Positions 22,868 to 33,928 of a stretch of 64,000 bases of DNA are shown piece by piece. A model generated the notes under the pieces. The model made no database searches. It was not told the origin of the DNA and saw only the letters and a program-made list of their open reading frames with translations. Position 1 is the stretch's first letter; every line of letters begins with the position of its first letter. The DNA comes from Microplitis mediator. Its lineage: Eukaryota > Arthropoda > Insecta > Hymenoptera > Braconidae. A program made the translations under genes and the position numbers. The stretch is from NCBI RefSeq assembly GCF_029852145.1, contig NC_079970.1, forward strand, positions 10,287,662 to 10,351,661, in the 5' to 3' direction.

Positions 22868-23229
22868 TTTAATAAAATTCTATTTTATTTTTTAGCTACT
22901 TTATAAATGAGCTCTCTATTGAACGACAATACTTTACAACTTATTAAAGTTTTTTTATTATTTTTCAAAATACACTTATTCACGCTGCTAACATGCAATA
23001 AAATATCACGTGATTCTCTATTGCGTATGTAGTTGTGTTTTTATTTTGTATGTTTATATATATAAGTAAATGTTTTTATTAAAAAATTTAGCGCGTTTAT
23101 AACTATTACATACCTATGTTTTAATTGCTAAGATCACGGACTCATATTCATTTAATAATATTATTAAACTATTAAACTATTTATAAATAAACTATAAATT
23201 TTTATTTATTTGAAAAAATTATTTAAAAA
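22868..23229. promoter_or_regulatory. divergent intergenic region, possible bidirectional promoter
   Basis: The ATG codons of the BEN gene (minus) and the Tnp2-like gene (plus) are about 360 bp apart with nothing coding between them. AT-rich, with TATATATA-like stretches near 23056-23065. Shared regulation is an inference from spacing. Confidence 0.45.
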
Positions 23230-24223
23230 ATGTCATCTGACGATGAAATACAAAACGTTCCACCGATTAAAAAAAAAACAAAATTCAAATTGTATAAAAA
23301 TAATCCTGATACACCGGTAAGTAGAAAACTTAGTTGTTTTTAAATAAATCTTGTCAAATTATTTATTTTAAGAAGTCATCGATATAACAAATAACAGCAG
23401 TTTGATAGTCTATTTATATTCTTTTAAAAATAAAGTATATACTTTGAGACAAAGAAGTTAATGAATAATAAGCAAATTCAAATTTTTACAAACATGTTCT
23501 GTACACTGTAAAAAAAGATTCCTGACGTCAAACCAGATTCGTTTGGCTCAAGTACTCCGTGCGTTTGGATACAGCCAAGCGCGTCAAGCGATTGAGTCTA
23601 CCGCCCTCTACGTCTGACAGTATATTTTGCTTCAACTGAGAGTTTCTTGAGGGAAGGTACCAAGTCGTTTGAACTAACTCTATAGTATTTGATATAACTC
23701 AATAACTTTTTTCACTTAAAAAAATATAGAAATTAGTTCAAGTCTTTGATGCTGTTGATACAATAGAGATTTTTGTTTTATCTAAAATAATTAAAAATTT
23801 CACTCAAAGTAAATTGTGAGGTGATTGAAGGTATGAATTTTCAGTTAAGTCAAAAGTTTATTAAAGCAAATGAATTTTAGTGTTGAAAGTAATATATTTG
23901 TAGGTTCGTTGAAACTGTCCTTGCAATTGATTCAATAAAAAATCGAATTGTTTCAAGTTGCTGTATTGCATTGATCCAAAAAAACAGTAATCTGCATCAA
24001 GTAAATATTGCCTTTAATTATTTTATCAATAATTAATTTTTAAAAAAATTTTTTTTCTTACGTATTTTTTTATTTTTGATTTTATTGTTATTATTATTAT
24101 TATTATTATTACTATTAGTATTATTATTATTTTTTTTTTATTAAGTATTGGGACAATGACATTATATTATTATTATTATTATTATATTATATACATTACA
24201 CTTTACAAATAATTCTGACATAT

Positions 24224-25189
24224 CCCGGGAAAAAATGATCAGGCCTGAAATTAGACCTGATCATGCCTGTTCATGTATGATCAGGCCTGATCATACCTGT
24301 CCATGCCTGTTCATGTCTGAGGCGTTAAATACACTCAGGCCTGTTCATGGCTGTTCATGTCTGTTCATGCCTGACCATGTCTGTTCATGTCTGAAGCGTT
24401 ATATGCGTTCAGGCCTGATCATACCTGTCCATGCCTGTCCATGTCTGTTCATGCATGTTCATGTCTGTTCATGTCTGAAATGTTAAATACAGTCAGGCCT
24501 GATCATACGTGTCCATGGCTGTTCATGGCTGTTCATGGCGGAAGCATTAAATACAGTCAGGTCTGATCATGCCTGATCATGTCTGTTCATGGCTGTTCAT
24601 GGTTGTTCATGTCTGAAGCGTTAACTACGCTCAGGACTGATCATACCTGCCCATACCTGGTCATGTCTGAAGCGTTGAATAAGCTCAGGCCTGTTCATGC
24701 CTGGTTATGTCTGTTCATGTCTGTTCATAGATATAAAATTTTTTTGACCAAGAATCTATCACGTATAACCCAGGAAAAAAGGATCAGACCTGATCAGACA
24801 TGAACAGGCATGAACAGGCATGAGTCTTAAGACTTTCAGTACTTGAAGTTCGTACGAGACCTATTTTTCAACTCAATCTCATAGGTCGACAGTTAACGAG
24901 GCGAACTTTCAAGCGCAAGGTCCACGGTTCGAATCCTAGACACTCCCATATTTTTTATTTTTTTTTCATTTTTATAGAAATAATTATATATAATTGTATA
25001 TAGTAATGCATAATTATATATAATTATATAGGACCATTTTTTATATATAATTGTTTTACCAGAATGGGCATGAACAGGCATGAACAGACCTGATCAGGCC
25101 TGGTCAGGCATGGCCATTTTTCATGTCTGATCAGGCCTGAAGACTCATGCCTGCTCATGTCTGATCAGGCCTGAACATTTTTTCCCGGG
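24224..25189. mobile_element. 966-bp foldback element, GATCAGGCCTGATCATG minisatellite type, copy A
   Basis: Ends CCCGGGAAAAAATGATCAGG and, complemented, CCCGGGAAAAAATGTTCAGG. The left arm is a long array of 10-12 bp units (TGTTCATGCC, GATCATACC) interrupted by GAAGCGTTAAATAC, and the right arm is a shorter inverted set. The centre holds a tRNA-like segment and an AT-rich stretch. Same architecture as copy B at 33929-34755, in opposite orientation. Confidence 0.85.
24880..24952 (+). ncRNA. tRNA-like core of foldback copy A
   Basis: CAAGCGCAAGGTCCACGG then GGTTCGAATCC, a perfect B box, followed by a short spacer and T-rich tract. The A-box region (GTCGACAGTTAACGAGGC) is weaker. The same block occurs in copy B with a few changes. 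It is a tRNA-derived segment, not a working tRNA. Confidence 0.6.
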
Positions 25190-25220
25190 TACTCAGTTTT
25201 TAGTGAAAAATTATATAATC

Positions 25221-25300
25221 GTAGAGAATTGGAACCCGGAGGAATCGAACCCAGCACCTTACGCGCGAGAGTCAGGCGCTTTACCGCTACGCTACAGGAC
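25221..25300 (-). ncRNA. tRNA-like sequence (tRNA pseudogene or SINE head)
   Basis: Minus strand has TAGCGTAGCGGTAAAGCGC (A box, D-arm like) and GGTTCGATTCC (B box) at a tRNA-like spacing. The anticodon arm does not fold with a 7-nt loop and the acceptor stem is poor, so I do not call a tRNA gene. It lies just outside foldback copy A. Confidence 0.5.
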
Positions 25301-26381
25301 CAGTAGGAAAGTTTGAGTTTAGTTGTGCTTGTAGTACTTTGTTCTCATATTGAATGGATATATACAGTCAATTGCTGACACATTGATCTAAACGTGATAA
25401 ATATGTGACTCTTTTTATAAATAAATTTTTTTATTTAACCGATAATATAAAGACTTTCATTCAATTATAGTTCGATATTTTGTAACGAATACATTTATAT
25501 TCTTGTCGAATATTTTTCAGTTTTAATGTGAGTGCGTCAAATTATTCCGACAACCTCGTTGGATTCTCTCTCCAAGAAACTCGTCGGTTGACACGACACG
25601 TTCGGTATTATAGGAAACTACTTTTGTTTCATTGAAACATGTGAAGTTGTCAAACTCAACGTTTCAAGAGTTTCAGTTAAATTTCTAAAAATTGAAAAGT
25701 TTGCTTCAACGATTTTGTATTTTTAAATCAAGTACATCCAAACTTTAATTAAAATATATTTTACTATTCGTTCAAATGTTAATTTAATTACGGTCAAACT
25801 TAAAAACTTTAATATAAACGCTTAATCAATTTCTAATAATCGAGTAGAGATTTTTGTTCAATAAAAATGATTTTCTTGAGACAAACTAGTTTTCGTTAGT
25901 TCAAACGAATTTGGTTTCACTGAAGAGGAAATTTGTCAAACTCTTAGGGAGTTTGATGTCAGTACCTTATTTTTTACAGTGTACAAAATTTTGTAGTATA
26001 TAAACATAGTAAACAAGAAAAATAGTCTCATATCAATATGATAATATTTTAATTAAATTGAATTATAATTTTATATCATATAAAGTATGAGCAAATAAAA
26101 GTATGAGCTAACAACATTTTTATTTTATAAATGTACCAAAAAATTTAGCGTAGTGAAAAACATTTATATGAAAAATATTGTATTAGTACTTTATGTATGA
26201 ACCTTTTCAAGTAAATAGAATAAATTACTATGTTAGATAGATTATTTGGATGAATTACTTCTTATTTAATTTTAGAAAGCTGTGTGTAACTAATAAGTGT
26301 TCTGTTATAGGTTCCACTAAGAACTTTAAATCGATGGGCTACGAAGAAATCTGACTACTCTGCTTGCAATGATGCACGATG

Positions 26382-26490
26382 TAATGATAGTTCTGATACA
26401 CAAAGTGATGATAGTTCTGATACACAAAGTGATGATAGTTCTGATACACAAAGTGATGATAGTTCTGATACACAAAGTGATGATAGTAGT
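26382..26490 (+). repeat. 24-bp in-frame coding repeat
   Basis: Four near-identical units of GATAGTTCTGATACACAAAG plus four bases encode DDSSDTQS repeats in exon 2 of the Tnp2-like gene. The antisense frame is also open, which is a side effect of the repeat. Confidence 0.9.
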
Positions 26491-26800
26491 GATCAAGAAA
26501 GTGTTAATGACTATCATACTGGTTCAAGTGATGAGGATGTCATCGGCATTGAAGATCACGAAACAATTGATAATAATGGCAACAATGAGTATGCAGCAAA
26601 TACTTTATTGTATGAAAATAGCGATATCACAGTAGATGAAGCTGTTTTTAATTTATTAGATTATTATATAAAACATCAACTCTCTAATTCTGCGCTAGAA
26701 GATGCATTGAAAATTCAACTAGCAGCTCTTCCTCGTAATAATCGGTTACCAAAGACTTTATTTAAATTATTTCAATATGTTGAAAAAATTACATTGTCAC

Positions 26801-28966
26801 GTAACCATTCAAATTAATTAATAATTAATTAGAAATAAGTAATAGTATTTAAGTTTAAATTTGAATGGTTACGCGGGCATTTCGTTGCCACGCCGGTGAG
26901 ACAGCGTTTGCTCGCGCATGCGCGCGGTATGACTGAGAGCACGTGTGTGCGAAAATTTTAAATTTTAATTTAAAAATAACTACACTTATTATTTATTATT
27001 TATAAGCGAATATTTATGATTTGGCGTTATTCAGAGGACATAATGTGTGGTCACATTATGGCCCAATTATTATTTTTATTTTATTTCGAATTAATTGCAT
27101 ATCCAGGTATTGTGGAAATGAAAATAGTCACCATAGAGGAGGGGAAAAATCGATATTTTCCCCTGCAATATCGACGGATAACATGCGGTTCTAATTAATT
27201 ATTATTTAATTATATATAAATTATATGATTATTATTTTGGTAGAAATAAATACTAAATATATGTATTTAATTTATTATGTATCATTCAGGTGGGGTAAAA
27301 TTGTCTTTATAATTTATTTAATTAATTTAAAGGCCCGGGGCTAGGTAACAATGATAATGATAATTAAGGGCGATTGTTGCGCCACGTGGGTGGCCAACAA
27401 GTGGCCGGCCCATTAAGTACTCAGAAAGGTACGGAGAGTACAACTGAGTAGACGCTGTCTTACGTTGTCAATACGTTTTTGATTGATTAATTAATTTTGG
27501 TTGTTATTTGTGGTCACGTTTGTAAAGTTGTTTATATCAATTCACCGGGTGATTGAGTTCCGGAACGAGGTGCTGATTAATTTGGGAGATAATCGAGTAA
27601 GTACTCTTGTATTCCCCTTTAATGCATTGTTACCTGTAACCTCCCCGGGGATTGTTGGAATTCGCGAGTCGAATAATTCGACGGATTTTGTGTTTAAATA
27701 CCCCTGAATGATACATTATCATTTATAAAAGCATTAAGGGTGATAAAATAATTATATTTTATTTAATTTATGATTTAATATTGGAAATTGCGCGTTTGTG
27801 GTAATTCGATATATCGATATATCGAAAGTTACCTATATCTATACATATAGATATAGCTATACACCGGCTAAGGAAAAATTCCTGAGCCGATGACGTAGTA
27901 ATTCGGAAGAAAAATTCCTGAGCCAATAATAATAATTATAAAGTCGAGTTATTATTATTATTTATATTATAATTTATTATATTTTATTATTATTATTATT
28001 TAATTAATTAACCCCGAATTATTATTTATATTTATTTTCTTTTTGTATACCCCAGTGGTCAAGCAATTTATGTTATATTTTTGATTATTTATAATTATAG
28101 AAAGAGCGATAATTATTTATTTTACATAATTTACGTTATAATTTTTGGAAATTCGGTGTTTGAGAGTGAGTGTGCACCGTATCTTTCTCCCCCTGTAAGG
28201 TGTAAAGGGGTAACCCAAAGTGGTGATAAATATTTTATTTATATTAATTAATCTTGATGGATTGCTATTTATTTAAGTGAATTATTGGTATTTATTTATG
28301 TTTTATTATTAATTTGAATATTGGGTTTAAATTCAGAATTTCTTTTGCATTATATAGATTCAGCCCCCAGGGGTAGTAAAGATTATAATTTGTAATCAGT
28401 GAAATATTGTATCAAAGAATTTTGATAATTTTTATAAATAATCGTATCCAACAATTCTCGGGGAAATACTTTATATTTATTTTCCTGGGTCTTTTCCTGC
28501 TATATCTAATTTCATTTATTATTTAAATATTTTCAACTGTGTATATTATTTTCTTTTCTTGATTATTTCTTTTTTTTTTTTTTTATTATTTCTTTCGATT
28601 GAATCCGCCTTGTTACTGGCTGAACTCGCTCGGATTTTCCCTCGCAAATTTCCCCCTGATAAAAATTTTGTCCGTTTTTGAGAAACGGTCTGGCGCCTAC
28701 GTGCACTAACCCAGCCTGAGGGGCTGGTCCAGGCACACCCTATTTTTATTTTTTTTGCAACTTAATAACACTATTATTTATTTATAAAATTTAAAATTTA
28801 ATTGAAGTGACATTTATCAACGTTTTATTTTTCCGGACTTTGAGTTTATTAAATTTAATTTAATTTCTTTTTTTGATTTACACGTGGGTGACCGCATACA
28901 GTACTGGGATAATTTGCGTCTCCGTCGCAAAATTTAAACTAGTATTTGTTATAACATCTCATCTAG
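26801..28966 (+). other. intron 2 of the Tnp2-like gene, with possible LTR-derived sequence
   Basis: Begins GTAACC and ends CATCTAG. A 15-bp perfect inverted repeat (GTAACCATTCAAATT, 26801-26815 and 26858-26872) lies at its start. The rest is AT-rich noncoding. At about 28691 there is TGGCGCCTACGTGC, which resembles a retroelement primer site, so the preceding 1.8 kb may be an LTR, but no duplicate confirms it. Confidence 0.5.
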
Positions 28967-30829
28967 AGGTTACAAAACATTTTTATTGTAGAAATTGCTT
29001 ACTATTGATGACTGATGACGATCAAGATATAGTAGAGTGTGTTTCTTGTCTTCCAAATAAAAGTGATTGCAATTTCTTTTTTGAATTTGATATTGAACTT
29101 CAATTAAAATATTTCTTCGAAAATTATAATCTTGCGAGTAAATTATCCGTAGTTTTAGCGCGTGATAAGAATACAATAAGTGATATAACTGATGGCTCCG
29201 AATACAAAAGAGTAAATTCGCGAGAAAACAGGCAACAATATGATTTGACATTAATATTAAATACAGATGGGCTATCTTTAGTTAAAAGTTGAACCAGTCA
29301 TTGTTGGCCGCTAATGTACACCATAGCAGAGCTTCCAGAGCAAATAAGAGAATCATTTATAGTTATTTTAGGCTTGTGGTATGATAGTAAGACGAAGCCT
29401 AATATGAATACTTTTCTTCAGCCATTTTGTGTCAAATTAAAACATCTTTATCATCATGGTTTTAATTGGATACATCCTCAGTCGAAAAAAAATTTTAATT
29501 CGAGAATTATTGCTCCTCTTGTTATCGCTGATGCTCCTGCTAGAGCTAATCTTCAAAATATACTTTCTTTTCAAGGTACTTTTGGTTGCAATATTTGTGA
29601 GATTATGACAAAAAAATCTAAAACAATTGTCGGTAAAAAAACGATTCGCATCTATCCATTTGAAAAAGATCCATCAAAATTAAGAACAAGTAAACGCATG
29701 GAAGCTCAAGCAAAATTGCAAGAAGTTTCTTTACAAAAGCACATTAAAGGTGTTAAAGGATATTCAGTATTATCAATTTTACCAGCAATTGATCTTGGGT
29801 CCTGCGTTTTCCCAGAATGTATGCATTCAGTGCTTCTTGGGGTAGTGAAACAGTTCATTAATTTGTGGTTAAATAAGCCAGGTCTTTAGAATATAAAAAA
29901 AAAAACAGTGATCAAATTAATAAATTTCTATTAAACATTCGTCTTCCTCAGTCGTTCAATCGATTACCCAGATAATTAACACAATTTAAGAAATATAAAG
30001 CTTCAGAATTTTATAATTTTATATTATTTTATTCTTTACCGACTTTAATGGATTATTTGAAAAATTGTTGGATTTGTTTGTAGAAGAAGCTTCTCCACTA
30101 TATGGAGACAGAGTCATGACATACAATTTGCACCAGCTACGACACCTTGGTCTTTGTGTGAGACGATGGGGCCCATTGAGATCAATATCAGCTTTTCCAT
30201 GGGAAAACAAAAACGGATACATTGCCAATAGTGTTCATGGCAACAAAAATATGGGCCAGGAAATAGTAAATAAATTAAAAATTACTCAAAGAATTCAGAT
30301 CCTAAAGAGTAACATTGCTCAGAACAATTTGGCTGCTGAAGTTCATAGGCAAAGAAATTACAAACTCTTAGGAAAAGCTATCGGAGTTGAAATGCAAGAT
30401 GATGAACGTCAATTAATTACATCTGAGGGATTTAATTATCAAAGTTTAAAAATCTATTCTAGGGCAAGAATAAATAATGAAATTTATACGTCAACTTTAT
30501 ACAAAGTAACTAAAACTAACAGTTATACAGTAAAAGCATTATCTAATTGTGGTCGATGTATTGATGGATCAGTAAGATTTTTTTTTGAGAGACAAAGACG
30601 ATTGTACTTCATGATTAGATGTTTGCATGTTGAACATAATAAGATGATGACTCATTTAAAGACTAAATCAACGGTAAAACATATAATACCTGTTACTGAG
30701 TCTACGACATACTTTCTTGTTGGGCTGGAAAATTTGAAATATATTTGTTATCTTGTACGAGTAGGTAACTATATTTGTAAAAAACCTGACGACGTAAGAA
30801 AGGTTTGGTAAACATCGAATAAATAATAA

Positions 30830-31447
30830 TAAATTAATCTATCACAACTATTATTGATTATTTTATCCTTATAATGTATAATACTACAATAGAATTTAAG
30901 TTGAAAAGTCAGAATTTATATCAATATTATATGTAATAGACACGTACATTGAAATCGACAATCTTTCCCTGCAATTTAACAACATGAAATTATACACAAT
31001 TCTATATAATTGTATACAAATATATACATTTGTATATAATCAAACACTGCATTTGTATAGATTATATATAATTATATACGATTCTATATAATTGTATACA
31101 AATATATACATTTGTATACAATCACATACTGTTTTTGTACAGATTGTATATAATTATATACAATTCTATATAATTGTATACAATTATATACATTTGTATA
31201 TAATGACATACTGTATTCGTATAAATTATATATAATTATATACAATTCTATATAATTGTATACAAATATATACATTTGTCTATAATTTTATTATTCCTTT
31301 TTGCATTTTTATATAGGCATTTTATATAATTATATACGATTGTATATAATTATATAAAAATTTTATTTAATTATATATCACCACTATCCAATTGTATGTA
31401 ATTCATATATAACTGTATACAATTATATAAAATCTTTTTTCATCGGG
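30830..31447. repeat. right subterminal repeats of the 15-kb element
   Basis: Three units of about 90 bp between 30990 and 31280 contain TATATAATTGTATAC, AAATATATACATTTGTAT and an ATACTGTNTTTGTA segment, followed by more TATATAATTG motifs up to the terminus at 31447. The motifs match those at 17250-17480. Confidence 0.75.
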
Positions 31448-31815
31448 GAATTCATTAATGGCTGATAAATCAATTAAAAATGGTGGATAATTAGGCCAGA
31501 GCCGTCTATCAAGTCCGACGTACATGTACGAATTAATTGGTGTCTATTTTGTCAATTAGAAAAGGTAGATAATTAGACTAGAATCGTCTGAGAAATTGAA
31601 TGTACATGTACAAATTAAGTAATAGCTATTTAAACAATAGAAACTGGTGAATAATTAGACATGAACCGTCTATCAAATTAAATGAGCATCAAGGAATTAA
31701 GTAATAGCTATTTAATCAATCGAAATTGGTGGATAATGAGACAAGAGCCTTCTGTTAAATTAAATGTGCATGTGATAATTAGTTTATAGCTAGATATTCA
31801 ATAGAAATTTGTAGA
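31448..31815 (+). repeat. 81-82 bp satellite, third block
   Basis: Resumes in register with the block ending at 16251 (GTACGA joined to ATTCATTAATGG matches the monomer). GGATAATTAG, GAGCCGTCTAT and GTACATGTAC motifs recur every 80-85 bp. Confidence 0.85.
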
Positions 31816-31819
31816 TAAC

Positions 31820-31940
31820 TACAGGGAAAAAAAACTGTTGCTGGTCTTGTGGCAGCAACAGGACTTAGTCCTGTTGCGGCGACAGGAAAGTCCTGTTGCA
31901 GCCACAGGAATATTCCTGTTGCATCCACAGGAATAGTGTT
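31820..31940. repeat. short CCTGTTGC minisatellite
   Basis: About five units of CCTGTTGCNGCNACAGG, partly self-complementary, giving a small foldback. No coding role. Confidence 0.7.
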
Positions 31941-31989
31941 GAATTCATAATGAGTATAATATATAAATTTAATTATATATATCAATAGA

Positions 31990-32165
31990 GGAAGAGGGAG
32001 GCGAGGCAAAATGGATCACTGAGGCAAAATGGGACACTGGGGCAAAATGGTCCCCCCAAAATTTTTAACATGTCAAGTGTTTGGGGCGGGGAAGGGGGCA
32101 ACATGGGTAACTGAGGCAAAATGGGCCACTGAGGCAAAATGGACCCCCCAAAAATTTTTAAAATG
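31990..32165. repeat. GAGGCAAAATGG minisatellite and C-rich flanks
   Basis: Six or more imperfect copies of GAGGCAAAATGGNNCACT, with CCCCCCAAAATTTTT and its near copy at each end. The 82-codon frame over it is a product of the repeat. Confidence 0.7.
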
Positions 32166-32224
32166 TAAGTTCTTCAGTTTGCTTTACTTTGTTTTTCGTT
32201 CTGCTGAGTTTTTAGTGTTATCTT

Positions 32225-32640
32225 GCTGTGTCATTCAATTGATAATGGTAGATAATTGGACTAGGGCCGTCTATTAAGTCACACGTACATGCACGGATTA
32301 ATTGATAGCTAAATAATCAATTAGTAATGGTGGATAATTAGGCTACCCTGATTAAGAAAAATGATCTAATCCATGCTAAATATATACTTATGTATTCGTC
32401 GATTCAAATTATTTTTAATCATTTCAAATTTTTTTAAATCATTCCAAATCATTTTTCTTAACCAAGACAGCGCTCGTTAAACAAGATGTACATGTACGAA
32501 TTAATTGATGGCTAATAAATCAATTAATAATGTTAAATAATTGGAATAGGGCCGTCTATTAAATCACATGTATATGCACGGATTAATTAATAGCTAATGA
32601 ATCAATGAATAATGGTGGATAATTAGGCTACCCTGATTAA
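32225..32640 (+). repeat. satellite monomers with MITE copy 1 (32343-32468)
   Basis: Satellite units flank a roughly 125-bp MITE with ends ACCCTGATTAAGAAAAATGAT and, complemented, TTGGTTAAGAAAAATGAT, plus internal ATCATTTCAAA repeats. A second copy of the MITE starts at 32634. Confidence 0.7.
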
Positions 32641-33775
32641 GACAAATGATTTAATCCATGTTAAATGTATACCGATTAGGGTGCTTCGTTTCCGGCGAAA
32701 GTATTTTTTTCGTTGCTCATCAAGCAAAATATTGTTTTTTATGCTGAAACAAAAATTTCTGCCAAGTTTGAGCTCTTAATTCCAATTTGAAGTACATTCC
32801 ATTTGATTTCAAAGATTTCCCATTTAAAATACATGTAAATTAAATTACTTTTTTTTTAACTTTCTAATACTCAGCTGCATTTTATGATATCGACGCGGTT
32901 TTAGTCGCAAATTGTAGGGCATTTGATGTTCTTCAAAAGTGCTCATAGTTACTTAACTGTAATTCCAGCTGTTTTACTAGTGTCCGTTGCGGAAGTTATT
33001 TTTCCTATGAAATTGACCTTTATTGGCTTGCGGAGCGTAAACCAATGAAACTACACTAAAAATGCTAATAGAAATTTTATAGAGAATTTTATTCCCTTCA
33101 AAAAAAGTCCTATGAGTCAAGTCGCTAAAGTCCATAGTTTCCGAGTTATAGTAATTTTAATAATTTGAAAAATAAAATATTTAAAAAAAACAATTACAAT
33201 TGATATTTTATTTTTCAAATTATTAAAATTACTATAACTCGGAAACTATGGACTTTAGCGACTTGACTTATAGGACTTTTTTTGAAGGGAATAAAATTCT
33301 CTATAAAATTTTTATTAGCATTTTTAGTGTAGTTTCATTGGTTCACGCTCCGCAAGCCAATAAAGGTCAATTTCATAGGAAAAATAACTTCCGCAACGGA
33401 CACTAGTAAAACAGCTGGAATTACAGTTAAGTGACTATGAGCACTTTTGAAGAACATCAAATGCCCTATAATTTGCGACTAAAACCGCGTCGATATCATA
33501 AAATGCAGCTGAGTATTAGAAAGTTAAAAAAAAAATAATTTAATTTACATGTATTTTAAATGGGAAATCTTTGAAATCAAATGAAATGTACTTGAAATTG
33601 GAATTAAGAGCTCAAACTTGGCAGGAATTTTTGTTTCATCATAAAAAACAATATTTTGCTTGATGAGCACCGAGAAAAATTCTTTCGCCAGAAACGAAGC
33701 ACCCTAATACCGATATATTCGTCGATTCAAATTTTTTTAAATCATTTCAAATTATTTTTCTCAACCAAGGCAGCG
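32634..33775. mobile_element. second copy of the ACCCTGATTAAG MITE, split by a palindrome
   Basis: The left part (CCCTGATTAAGACAAATGAT) is at 32634-32678 and the right part (TATATTCGTCGATTCAAAT to TTCTCAACCAAG) at 33707-33770. MITE copy 1 gives the uninterrupted order. Confidence 0.7.
32679..33704. mobile_element. 1026-bp palindromic element with TA duplication
   Basis: Ends GGGTGCTTCGTTTC in both orientations. Arms of about 500 bp are nearly identical and meet at a short AT-rich centre near 33190. TA flanks both sides (32677-32678, 33705-33706). No coding capacity. Confidence 0.9.
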
Positions 33776-33928
33776 CTCTTTAAATAAGATGTACATGTAC
33801 GAGTTCATTGATGGCTAATAAATCAATTAAAAATGGTCGATAATCATATTACAGCCATCTATTCAATTAAATGTACATGTACAAATTGATTGATAGAAAA
33901 TTAATCAATAGAATATTGTGGATAATTA
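33776..33928 (+). repeat. satellite monomers left of foldback copy B
   Basis: GTACATGTACGAGTTCATTG and TGGATAATTA motifs of the 81-82 bp family. The unit is cut at GATAATTA by the foldback and resumes with GACTAG. Confidence 0.85.

Larger units (their letters stand above)
23504..25981. mobile_element. TA-flanked TIR element in intron 1 of the Tnp2-like gene
   Basis: Ends CACTGTAAAAAA in both orientations, with GACGTCAAAC/GACATCAAAC further in, and TA on both sides (23502-23503 and 25982-25983). No transposase is seen inside. It contains the foldback at 24224-25189, a tRNA-like segment and an (ATT)n tract at about 24083-24190. Confidence 0.72.
23230..30811 (+). pseudogene. Tnp2/DUF4218 transposase-like gene (EnSpm/CACTA type)
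   Basis: Exon 1 23230-23316, exon 2 26311-26800 and exon 3 from 28967 join in frame (phases 0 and 1) at GT-AG junctions. Exon 2 has four copies of an 8-residue acidic repeat (DDSSDTQS), then YIKHQLSNSALEDALKIQL. Across the second junction follow HFYCRNCLLL and VECVSC (Cys pairs), EYKRVNSRENRQQYDLTL, a TGA (29290-29292), then HHGFNWIHPQ, FGCNIC and the FPECMHSVLLG segment. After a TAG (29887-29889) the frame is degraded. It recovers at about 30065 with YNLHQLRHLGLCVRRWGPL and SAFPWENKNG, the hallmark of DUF4218 next to Tnp2 transposases. It ends at 30809-30811. At least three stops and one frame change mean no active transposase here. Confidence 0.78.
16252..31447. mobile_element. 15.2-kb two-gene DNA transposon candidate (EnSpm/CACTA-like)
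   Basis: The left end reads CCCGATGAGAAAAGATTTTA and the right end, complemented, CCCGATGAAAAAAGATTTTA. Similarity continues for tens of bases, including ACAATTGGATAG on the right against ATAATTGGATAG on the left. Satellite sequence runs up to the left end and resumes in register at the right end, with a 2-bp duplication GA (16250-16251, 31448-31449). Subterminal tracts rich in TATATAATTGTATAC occur at both ends. Between them lie a BEN gene and a Tnp2-like gene in divergent orientation. I infer a single autonomous-type element with later nested insertions. The terminus is not the canonical CACTA, so the superfamily label rests on the Tnp2/DUF4218 protein. Confidence 0.65.

Noticed and set aside
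24235..24803. Cys/His/Met-rich open frames (CSCLFMSE-like)
   Set aside because: Translation of the foldback minisatellite units. All frames of the array look similar.
25221..25300. A genuine tRNA gene
   Set aside because: A and B boxes are good but the anticodon and acceptor stems do not form, so only a tRNA-like call is made.
26326..26517. Minus-strand open frame with repeated IITLCIRT
   Set aside because: It is the antisense of the 24-bp coding repeat in the Tnp2-like gene.
26873..28700. Solo LTR with primer site in intron 2 of the Tnp2-like gene
   Set aside because: TGGCGCCTACGTGC is suggestive, but no TG/CA ends with duplication or second copy could be found.
32029..32277. 82-codon plus-strand protein
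   Set aside because: Product of the GAGGCAAAATGG minisatellite.
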